Source: Candidatus Iainarchaeum sp. (GTDB lineage: Archaea; B1Sed10-29; WALL01). From it: a stretch of 64,000 nucleotides of DNA. The DNA lies in contig JAGMCR010000011.1 of the NCBI GenBank assembly GCA_023129115.1, forward strand, positions 1 through 64,000. Direction: 5' to 3'. The notes beneath the pieces are model-generated. The model did not search any database and had not been told where the DNA came from. It saw nothing but the letters and a program-made list of their open reading frames with translations. Both the position numbers and the translations under genes were made by a program. Positions 23,901 to 32,400 of the stretch are shown here, one piece after another (position 1 is the first letter of the stretch; every line of letters starts with the position of its first letter).

Positions 23901-26353
23901 CCGACAACGTTCTTGCCGGCCTTGTCCGTGGAGAGCCACGCGTCGTAGAGGTAGAAGTACGGGTGGTCCTCGAGGAACCTCCACCCGCTCGTCTTGGTGT
24001 TTATCTTGACCGGGACGTGCGTCCACTTGCCGCCGTTGGTCGCGAACTCGGAGCCCTCGGGGCTCATCCAGAACGCGCGGTAGCTTACCTGGGCGTTGTC
24101 GCTCTTGACGTTGCTGCGCACGTGCAGCGGGATTAGTATGTCGTACACGCCGGCGTCGTCGTAGTTCGCAATGTCAATCCTGAGGTACTTGGACGCGCCC
24201 GTGGTCTCGGGGTAAATGTTCTGGTTGTAGATGAAAGTGTCCGCCGTGGTGAGCGCGCTGATTGCGGGGTCTTCCACAACGAAGTCCGTGAGTGCGACGT
24301 CGCGGATCAGTATGGGCGTGGCCTCGATGTCCTGGAGCGAGCCGATTCCGCCGGTGAAGAACTCGACGTAGACGGTCGAGAACGGCTCCTGTGTCTGGGG
24401 GTCGTAGTAAGGCAGGCCCAGCGCGAGCTTGGCGTAGTAATTCCCGCCCTCTTCGAGGTCCTTGGTGTACTCGTCCTTGTCCTCGTCGAGCATCGTGACC
24501 TCGACGTTGTTCTTGACGCCTGTGACGTCAATAGTGTATTCCCTGCTCTTGTTGTCGAGCTTGATTGGCGATGTTATGACGGGGCCGAACTGCTCGCCCG
24601 TGGTCGGCGAGGTGAAGCTGGCCTTGAGGTAGACAGTGCTGCCCTTGTCGAAAGTGAACTCGGCCATCCTGTTCGAGCCCGAGACTTCGCTGCCGACGAG
24701 CTCTGGGAACCTCGTGGAGTAAGTGATGTCGTAGAGCTCGACCTCGACTCCCTTGTTGGGCTCGCCCTCGACCTCGGTCAATACCTTGAGCGTGGCCTGC
24801 GGCGGGATGACCGTGAGGTCGACTGTCGTGGTCTCGCCCGCGACGACCTGTGCCAGTATAGTGTCGCTCCCCTCCTCTTCCGAGGTAACGGAATAGCTCC
24901 CCGCCAAAAGCCTCCCGAACTTGGCGAGGCCTTCGTCGTTGGTCTTTGTGCGCTTGAGTATCTCGTCCACCTGGAGCAGCTGGACCATCACGTCCTCGAG
25001 CGGCTCGCCCACGCCGTGGGCGTTTATTACCTCAACCTCGAGGTAGCCCGAGTTGGTGTCGTCGAGGGGCGTGAGCAGCGCCTGCGCGCTGGTGGTGCCA
25101 CCGGTGAAGTCAATTTCGGTGGGCATGTAGTTGGCGAACGAGACCTTGGCGGTGTACGACTTCTGCTCGAGCCTGAAGCTGGCCTTGCCGTCGGCGTCGC
25201 TGTAGCCGTAGTAAATCTTGGTGCCGCTGTCGAGTATGTCGAGGTAGGCGTTCGCGACCGGCGTGTTGTCCCTTGCGTTGAGCACTGTTATCGTGGTCTC
25301 GAACCCTTTCTCGAGCGTGATGTCGATGCTCTTGTCCTGGTTGGCGATGTAGGAAGTCGTCGTCTCCGGCGCGTATGCCGTGCCGGTGTCCTCTGCCTTG
25401 ACGTAGTACGCCGTGTTCTCGGGCAGCACCAGCGTGGCGATGCCGTCGCTTCCCGTGGTGGACTGGAGTATAATATTGGAATAAGTGAACGAGAGCGGGT
25501 TTCCGCTTGCGTCCACCGCCGTCACCCGAATGCCGCTGGCGGGCTGGCCGTCGCCCCGCACCGTGACCGTTGCTGTGTAGACGTAGCTCGCTGTGCTGAC
25601 GGTCGGGGTGTACACGTCTTCCTGCTCCTCCATGAGCTCAATTTCGTAGTCGTCCTGCACGTCCTGGATGAACCGCTCCATGGTGGCGGCGTATTCGTAG
25701 CCGTCGCAGCTTATTTCAACTGTCTGGCCTTCCTGCGGGCAGTTGTCGTCGCTGTACGAGAGGAATAGCTTTTTGCCGCTGACGACCCAGCCGAGGTCTG
25801 CGGCGGTCCTGTCGCGGTTCTTGACCGAGACCCTGCAGCTGCGTGGGTACGCGCCTGTGGGCGTCGTGAGGGCTGCCTGGTCGAGGCTTTCTGCGGCGGT
25901 TATGCATGCCGCGAAGGCTGGGCTTACCCTGCAAACCAATTTCATGAACAATTCGTCGTCGCCGGCGAGCGTCAAGTACTCTGTCTGGGAGTCACAGTCG
26001 TCTTTTTCGACCAGGACCTCAATTTCCTGGTCTAATGGCACCATCAGTTCTGCATAGCCGTCGCTATCAGTGGTCGCGGTAAGCGCTGTGGAGCCGAACA
26101 TTGCGGCTACTTCGGCGCCTTCGACGCTTTGGCCGAAGCTCGTCACCTGCACTGTCAGCGTCGCCCCTGGGGCTGGAAGCAGCATAAATGCCACGAGAGC
26201 AACGAGAATCAGTGCGACCCCGCCAACGACCGGGAGGCTCGGGAGCCCTGCGGTCTCGATTGGGTCGGTAATCGCGCGGATTGGAATCCCTTTCTTGTCC
26301 AAGTCCTCCACGAGTTTGTACCATTTTTTCTCAAGATTAGAATAGAAACCCAT
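17930..26353 (-). CDS. Giant surface protein 1, Ig-like repeats, PKD and F5/8 C domains
   Basis: 2807 aa, or about 2993 if the frameshift occurs. Short cytoplasmic segment with the anchor motif KWYKLVEDLDKKGIPIRAI-TDPIE, one membrane helix (about 41-60), then an outside chain. About 60-900 holds CarboxypepD_reg/CNA-B-like beta units (GFETTITVLNARDNTPVANA). The CDAEQF domain common to all four giants is near 1850, and a Cys-rich knot near 1975-2020 (CPKCQECVPG, CDSGCECNNKKC). A PKD-like domain (2220-2420) appears interrupted by a CBM-like insert. A discoidin/F5-8 C domain lies at about 2530-2655, a Ca-binding DNDGDGYG at 2670-2695 and a last Ig-like domain. The likely role is adhesion to carbohydrate or cells. 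GAGGT precedes the ATG. Confidence 0.88.
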   Translation of the reverse strand: MGFYSNLEKKWYKLVEDLDKKGIPIRAITDPIETAGLPSLPVVGGVALILVALVAFMLLPAPGATLTVQVTSFGQSVEGAEVAAMFGSTALTATTDSDGYAELMVPLDQEIEVLVEKDDCDSQTEYLTLAGDDELFMKLVCRVSPAFAACITAAESLDQAALTTPTGAYPRSCRVSVKNRDRTAADLGWVVSGKKLFLSYSDDNCPQEGQTVEISCDGYEYAATMERFIQDVQDDYEIELMEEQEDVYTPTVSTASYVYTATVTVRGDGQPASGIRVTAVDASGNPLSFTYSNIILQSTTGSDGIATLVLPENTAYYVKAEDTGTAYAPETTTSYIANQDKSIDITLEKGFETTITVLNARDNTPVANAYLDILDSGTKIYYGYSDADGKASFRLEQKSYTAKVSFANYMPTEIDFTGGTTSAQALLTPLDDTNSGYLEVEVINAHGVGEPLEDVMVQLLQVDEILKRTKTNDEGLAKFGRLLAGSYSVTSEEEGSDTILAQVVAGETTTVDLTVIPPQATLKVLTEVEGEPNKGVEVELYDITYSTRFPELVGSEVSGSNRMAEFTFDKGSTVYLKASFTSPTTGEQFGPVITSPIKLDNKSREYTIDVTGVKNNVEVTMLDEDKDEYTKDLEEGGNYYAKLALGLPYYDPQTQEPFSTVYVEFFTGGIGSLQDIEATPILIRDVALTDFVVEDPAISALTTADTFIYNQNIYPETTGASKYLRIDIANYDDAGVYDILIPLHVRSNVKSDNAQVSYRAFWMSPEGSEFATNGGKWTHVPVKINTKTSGWRFLEDHPYFYLYDAWLSTDKAGKNVVGDWSIKQFKDAYTFAEGSTFYLQFRAKARVPSNSYVVELSTMPQGGYPYAVPAGYSGSIERTSGIKQEIFPVTRVSDPSRISPPSDTMGSDYSLDADDELRLAIKMETQLKETGGISGEYEAQTTLLNDHSRQDLLFNVRDLKPEEETSVTNIIATEVVGSLIGKDPRFYDHTTEVIPSYHVPEYGSTEGRRFGALINFENADASLSKDLTIFIQDEHRTKGNQQPWAKFYKHVMPIVIGGELNGWEEMNLAEGDNVYTIEKQGFIWGSTLALEWGGVKDVLATGATLETGRLYAYATGGAIHNATVADNVFIFDYVPSETGTQTITVGMAVETAGEPKIFYDTLQVEVVDLPEMDVTIGVSPATVNEGDDVTISTTISNLGDEPLAILNYTGSYGPAEAGGNSLEPKAFMFIDGVHQWNPDKPSELLYVDIPRIQGGKSDTSIKFLWGSEGGGPKNITVCVGYFKYDGSAWNPIDGTTACDAKAVTIKPTINATLQDLGVTLDLNFTSAYKVDVSAINANWTFTNWDVNDSTNPAYEVNLTGWVTDSDGFLEYTFTIPLVSTTLAANESINGSVVIPQDFGYGKHTVTLCGAYKWSGHLYQDSNSHANCDTATFELLSILKESKIAGETTWFKKITSSAADEIDIDDVPVNMRLLVESGQYDDALGQLLLINYSSLGYEPTEEKLEYDWTLSANESDWIAFVGEGVLAAGTDTILTEASDLEIYLFESGADIEGVLPWPQGSFKHGWVDYDIELTGIIPPSGGLDERKGLDIYTAALVADIVRKDAENPKGVALGIGAESDSIIDATGDSLSEWMLKSGEGYEDDKNDDALLIPFSNSLLQYVRYLPGGGDPRSGLLPGNLTLYAKGDRFVVNKTFKIGGIKIEPAGPFDWDFTTNDIYSKVVDVTNYWDTPVVFGTFAWVPLGVEKTYGLSYSIDRVHNKDGIPQSDTDRIPPGGHARMTIKGSPDTAICSGTEIAYLEIPVVGGGEPNRLIFNVNCESDVAGLVGSQVVVRETADPTEITTGGCAITALAGGRTRASVCDAEQFVMAVLADAEAGTPQATYALGAEDVKVSTFQKVMDEYYYGDISNAFKTGSAAPTDAKELWVVNEDMLCGLVTVDFRTLGGGDIEIETGADATEAEWCWREAVKRGPEPEGDSCFTHIPGTCPKCQECVPGWPPISGTCRYPKCTTDSDCDSGCECNNKKCAPIETTGAYAEPIGYMNLDRALRVSEPGSVDYAGFRSTGGFGIGPFVSDLQKAIDRGHLNIEQKHLFSYGSHYNVFETDYDKSSYSFDYQDYYIGQIEDNTDFDWLTSQCTGVVGYLDISEGSGFEDKAVRFGLCYNNPDYRDDSELLSGYRQQLAISLVEYWTEGTIGTNRPGWNTESVWALTAAGQPTAVVKGPIYADLSATPIVTLDGSDSYDSNGEIVDYMWTISRGAVVEAEEYIAESGFTVTYDKDSSNKFQLESIGQAYAQYWLDIPDNMANPNSGEPTDYAITIGGSGTFDLKIEDTAYTSQVSLAKGRYKLEVSTTGGAKTLDYISLNPIGDEEPSTTGDAKYQYAVPGPGVYNVTLVVRDDDGIESNPVWTTLTATQSAGANLVISKALQSDGLVYDVYATVENTGGAAGTGVVSLWKTANRPETYGGCDNIPENAANTPDTAISTGEIGRSSSEEFMLETTESDSYLTVMVSGSGAQKLTCDYYVENLWVDHASDEYDDAEVTAEGGGDKAIDDSYTTGASWCNAGSKKCEIIVDMGHVANIKQIDTFLEDDGCPLYEGYFLDGSSDGEKWTHITETGRVSGTQHDVLDDEFMMRYIRYSFKKSVTPDVDLKPSIIEVNAYEEEKNDPPVSGTCGDKCIDNDGDGYGYSVNGNACSAEDPDDTDPCKPDPTSSACKGPTIGASPSTTSMIGSGTVTLTFSIVAAGTEGGTGTIDWGVGTSTFSWNSAGTASGPTGWNSQEYDAEGTYTIKVTYTDNSGFEGELPPITVVVSPL

Positions 26354-26403
26354 TTTGCATTACCTCAGTAAAGCCCTATATTATATGCACAATTAATGAA
26401 GGA

Positions 26404-26418
26404 CAGTATATAAATAGG
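26404..26418 (-). promoter_or_regulatory. TATA box of giant gene 1
   Basis: On the minus strand this reads CCTATTTATATACTG, about 58 bp before the ATG. It gives a leader of about 30 bases that contains the GAGGT Shine-Dalgarno. A second, weaker ATATAATATAGG lies nearer the start. Confidence 0.5.
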
Positions 26419-26444
26419 TTACCCGCCGTGGCTCCCCCCGCTCA

Positions 26445-29400
26445 TTATACATTCCAGCAGCAATACCTGCTTGGCCACGAGCATTCGCCAACTCCGCTAA
26501 AGCAATAGTCATAACTACTATCGCTGGAGCCCTTACACGTGAACCCGTATGATGCAGGGTTTTCTGGTAGGTGGCGAGCAATGTAATCTATGGCATATGC
26601 CTCGCAGGAAATCTTAACACACTCATTTTCATCACCGGCAGTGCCACAATACGGGTAGTCGTCTGGGCAGTCACTGTCCTCGTCACAGAGGCATTCGCCG
26701 TAGCTAGTGCCAACCCCTACAGTGAAATCGCAGAAGCCGGACGCACACGCATCATTAGACCAGCACCATTTCCCCAACCCCAGCAAACCCTCCTTTGTGG
26801 CACTGACTGACTTCGCTTCTGCATCGGCAAGGCTCCCCTTGTTGCCGTACTTGTCCATGGCCAGCACCTTGTAGGAGCAGCCATCATCGCAGTCCGGATA
26901 TTTTTCACTGTAGGACAGTATTGAAGTCTTACCTGCTTCCGTGTAGCCCCCGTCCCCAATCTTCTCATAGATTATGTACTTTATTGGCGGGTGCGCGTCA
27001 GTCGCGGCCTTCCACGTCAGGTCTATCCTGCTTACTGTTCCAAACGAGTAGCTTACCTCTAACTTCTCTATTCCATTGAACGACGGCGGCGTGGTGTCCG
27101 CATCTACTTCGGTATAGCTAATGTCCGCGGCTATCGCAATGCTCATGTAGTCAAGGCACGCAGCCGGCGCGCAGGCACGGATGTACCTGAACGACTGGCT
27201 TCCCGTCGAAACGTCTTCCTTGAACCGGCCCCAGAAAAGTGTTGGCTGCGGCGGGTCCATTGCGGATCCCTTCGTGGAGACAGTCGATATGCTTGTGACA
27301 AAATTCCAATCGCAGTCTGTGTACCCCTCCATTGGATAGCTGCATTTCGCGCCGCCGTTGCCACACGTCAATTTGAGGCCCAGGCCGCACGCACAGTGTT
27401 CCCATTGGCCATTATCCTTACGCGCGTCGTCCTTGCCCATGTCCTGCCACACTTCATCAGCACCCATCTCCGTTGCTGTGCACCCACTTGCCACGTCTAT
27501 CCGGAGGGTGTCAGTATCGCCTGGGTCACTGCCCGTCGAGTACCTGACCTTCAGCGGGCTCGACAAAGTCACTGTCGACCCCACGTCGAAGTACCTGCAC
27601 GCCGCATAGCACCCCATGCCGGACGCCTCCTTCATGACGTATATCTCAACGGTCTTGGTTACCGAGGCGTCCTGGTCATCAGTGACCGTGATGCTAAGCG
27701 TCTTCTTGCCAGTGCTGGTGTAACTGTGCGATGCTTCTTTTGTCTTGGCCGTGCCGGTGTCACCAAAGTCCCACGCATACGTCAGACTGCTGTCATCGTC
27801 AGTTGCGTTGACATCATACGTCCCCGGTTCATCCAGCAGTATGACCTCTGGATAAATAATGTCATTTATCACGGGCGGAATGTTCTCGACCGTGAGGGCC
27901 CCAATCGCCTCGTACCACTCGCCCCAGTCCCCCTCGCTGTCCTGGAGCCTGCAATGCAGGTCATAGTCGCCCACGCCCATGTCCTTGGGCACAGTGAGGC
28001 TAGCCACGTAGCCGCCCTTGTCCGCCTCGTACTTGGCTGCCCCCAGCCACGTCTTCTCCGGCGTCGTGCCCGTTGGCCTCTTGTACTTTATTTCCGCGGC
28101 CTTCAGCGAGGCACCCGTGAGCAGGTCTTCTTTGTCTTCTCCCACGCACACTACCTCGGTCGCCTCGGTGCGGTAGACGGGGTTCGGGTCTGCGGCCAGC
28201 GACGTGACGTACGGCAAGTTGTTCTTCACTTTTATCGGCAGGCTTGCCTCAGTGGTGCTCACCATAAAGTCCTGGTCCTCTATCCTGCACGAAAGCATGT
28301 AGTTGCCCTTTGCTGCAGTCAGCTCGGGCGTGAAGCTGAATGGCTCGCCCGCCATCGTCGCCATCATCCCGTCCACAAGCGCCAGCCGCAGTGGCAGCGG
28401 CGTTGGGTGGCCGTCGTGCGGGGCAAGCATGCTCAAATAGCTGGTCTCGCTCTCCGGGGTGTACGAAATCCACGCGTTCAAGGTATTGTCCTCAGTGTCC
28501 TTGCCCTCGCACACGAGGCCTTCAAGCGTGTCGCCCCTGAAGACCTCGCCCTCCGGTGCGGTGAAGCTAAGGGCCTTCGGGTTGATGAGGTCGTCATAGT
28601 CCGGGTCAGTGTTCGGCAGCGCCTCCACTGCCCCGCACTCCTTGCCGGTGACTATGCCCCTCTGGTACTTGGGCCACGTCTCTCCAGAGAACCCGCTGCC
28701 GAGGTGCAGGTTGTTCTCGTGCCTCCGCTCCAGCGGGTAGTCGGTCGCCACGTGCCCCGTGTCCTCGAACCACATCAGCTCGCGCATGCCGGTGCTGTAC
28801 TTTTGCTTGAACGCGCAGTCGCCGGAGCCGCCCGCGCAGTCTGTGGGCGAGCCGCCAATGCCCAGCCCGCGCTTCACGACGTCGCCCCTGTCACTAAGCG
28901 AGACCGAGAGGCTGTCCCCGCTGATTTCGCCCTGCAGGAGCGAGAAGTCAACGTAGTAGCACGCTTGGTCGTCGTCCGCGCTTTTCGCGCTGGCGTTGTA
29001 CGCGTTGTTGTAGCAGTAGGCGCCAAGCCTCTCGACCATCGACGTCGCCTCTGCAACTCCCGGTGGAAGCAAATAGACCGGCACCGGCTTGCCAGCGGAG
29101 CCGCCCAGCACAGTGCCGACATTGTCGTACGGCACCATGCCCTTGAGGTTGGCCTCCATCTTGCCCACGGTCTCGGTCCCGGTGTCGCCAGTCTTGTGGA
29201 TTGTGGTCTCGCACTTCACGACCACGTTGTCGCCGTCGGCCTGGCCGTCCGCCGTGACGCTGATTGCATTGGCAATGTCCACTGCCCTGGCCAGCGTGGA
29301 CTCGAACGTGTACTCGCCAGGCTGGCTCGCCTCCAGCGTGTCGCCATAGCCGTGCGCCATCGGCGTCTCGGCGCGCACGCCGCCAACGTCCTTGAACAGC

Positions 29401-32400
29401 GCCATCGTGCACGTCGTCCGCGCGGCGTCAACTTCCTGGTCGTCGAACCAGCTGTCCGTGAAAGTGATGTTGATTCGCGGCGTCGCTGGCGTGCACGCGG
29501 TCACGTCATACTTCGCCGGCGTAATCGTCACCACCGGTGGCGCCTCGTCGTACACGAAGTCGAACGGCGCAGTCAGCTGCTGCGGCACCTCGCCCTCGGC
29601 CGCGAACTCGACGCACGCCACGTCTATGATGTTGTGCCCGTGGCTGAGGGTGACGCCCTGGCAGTTGTATTTCGCCTCGTAGCACCCGTGCCCGTCTGAC
29701 TTGCAGTCGACCTCGAGGCAGTTCCTGCCGCCGATTCCGCAGCCCGTAAGGCCCACGGTCGAGGATGCGTCGATGTATAGGTCTGGCTGCCCGACCTTGG
29801 TGTAGTAGTACACCTCGTCCACCAGCGTGACCGGCGTGTTGACAGTGTCCACGGTTATTATCGGTACGCCCTCGGGGTAGTAGTAGACAGCCCCGCGCGC
29901 CACTCCGTCGTTGCCGTTGAAGTCGAAGCACGTCACGTTGAACCTCAGCAGTGTGTACCTGTCCTTCGGCAGTCCCGTCGGCTCGGGCGAGTTGAACTGC
30001 GTCCTGCTGTCGCAGTCGAAGTTCTCGTTGTCCGTTGTCACGCACTCCCTGGCCGGGAACGTCTTGCTGCCCACGGCGTCCAGCTCGAGCAGGCAGTAGT
30101 CCACGCCGTACCTGTCCTCCGCGACTGCGGTGAAGATGACGCTGTCGTCCTGTATCGCGGTCAATGCGGGAATCGTGACCGACGGCGGCTCTGTGTCCTT
30201 CACGAGGAACGTCGTCGCCCACTTCGCGTACGCAGTGTCCCTGCACGACGCCTTGAACAATACATAGTCCTCCGCGGGCAGCTCCCAGTTCACCACGCTT
30301 GACCCGAGTGCTTCGCGCCTCAGCTGGTTGCCCGCCTTGTCCTCCATCACAAGTATGCAGTCCCGCCCCGACGAAGTCACGTGCACGTCGACGTCAGTGT
30401 CCCGCGTGGTGTGCACGTCGCTGCCGATGGAGTCGTCCACCCGCACCGATACACCCGGCACAACAATCGCCGGCGGGGCCTCGCAGGCCGCAAGGCCGGC
30501 CAGCACCACGCCGCCGCGCGCGTTCTTCAGGATGTAAGTGTTCGCGCCCGTGGCCCAGTGGTGCTCCATGTTCGCAAGGAAGCAGTTCGCGTTGCCGTCA
30601 ACCGTTCCAACAAAGAAGTCCGCGCCATCGCGTATTGGCGCCATCGCGAAGTAGCCGGTGCCGCCGCGCAAGAGCTCTTCCCTCTCCTTGAGCCATTTGT
30701 ACTTGGCAAAGCCCAGGCCCTTAACATCACTCTTCGAGAGCTCGCGGTACTCGACTGTGAACACCGCCTCGTCGTTTGTCCCGAGGCCGTGGCCAAGGAA
30801 CGTGTCCTGCTCCGAGTCTTCTGTCGCAGCCATTGTCTTGGTAAGGTCTTTTGCGAACGGTATTCCGGGGTTGGTGTTCATCGCGCCCGCAAAGTAGTAC
30901 TGGCTCGACGGGCTGCACCACGGCGCGTCTGTCTTCTTGGCAGTGAGCTCCATCCTGCCCATGCTGCCTTTCCTGAACACTGCCTCAATTAGCCCGCACT
31001 TGATGTCGGGCACGATGAGCGCGTTGTCGCTCTCCTCTCCCCTGCCGCCGACCGTGCCGGGGTAGCTGAGCGACATGGTCTTTCCTGTCTCGTCCACGAC
31101 TTTCGCGTTGACAAAGTCGTTGCCGAACGCATACACGTGCCTCTCAGTGTCCTTGTCTGAATCGTGCAGGTTCTCCGCCGCGAGCAGCAGCGCCTTGCTG
31201 AGCTGCTCCGCGTCGCACAGGTAGGCAGTGTCCCCAATGAGCTGGCACGAGCCCCTCTTTATCTCGCCGCTCTCCCTGAACACGACGTAGTCGCCCGCGC
31301 CGGGCCCGCGCGTCAGGTCGCAAGTGACGTCCGCGAAATAAGTCCCGGACTTGGTCATGCCGCCGCCGGACGCAGTAACCTTAATCGTATTATTACTAGT
31401 CTGCTGGTTGCACTCGATGCTCTCGGCGGCAGCAGTGAGGTAGACCTCTGCCCTGCCGTACGCGGGAATCACGTGCCCAGGCACTTCTTCCCACTTGTCG
31501 TTGAGCATCACCGCCTCGACCGAGATGTCGAGGTGCTCCTCCTGCAGGCTTGGCGACAGCACGAGCGACGCGGGCGCGTCGTTGTTGTTTATGACCGTGA
31601 CAATCTTCTTGCTGAGCACCGGGTGCAGGTCGTCCAGCACAAGCGAGGGCTTGCGGTAGTCCTTTTCCTCGGGCTCGAAGAATATGCCCTTGATTGGCGC
31701 GATAGAAAAGAGCTCGACGAACTCGCGGTGCCGCGCCGAGACCGGGATGCTGCTCCTGGTGAGGTCAAGCTCAAGCCCTTCGCTGCTGAAGTATCCGCCG
31801 TCCCTCAGCACGAGGGCCTTCCCCTCCGCATTCACTTCCGCATCCTCCATGAGCGCGCCGTTGCGGAGCGGCCGCACCCGCAGCTCTGCCGAGTCGGGCC
31901 TGAGGTCTCCAGTGTTGCCCATTGTTTCTATTGCGTAGTCGACAAGCCCGTGCGTGATGTACTGCCAGCCCTGGTCGTCCAGGGTTATTGCTATCTGGCC
32001 GGGGGCCTTGCCAGTCCCGGTTATGGGTGCCTTCACAGAGACCCCGCTGCCCACGGCAATCTCCTGCCAGTAGTTGAGCCCGCTTATCCCCGGGGCATTG
32101 ACGCCCATTGTGAACGTCTGGTCGGCCTCGCCCTGGTTCCGGAACTCTATCTCCACGTCAATTTCCCGCGGGCCTTCCTGCGACAGCGAGCCGAGCGTGT
32201 CAAGTGGCAGGAACCTCCCCCAGTTGCAGCCGCCGGGGTATCCCGCTGGCGGGCACACGAGCGCCTTCGGCACGATGGCAGCCTTCACGCCGGGAATCGG
32301 CGTGTCGAACTCTATGTCTTCGGGATTAAGGCCTTGCGACCCGTCGACCGTGAAAGTGAGCGGGCTCTTCCTGTTGTTGAAGAACTCGAGCGTGGCCTCC

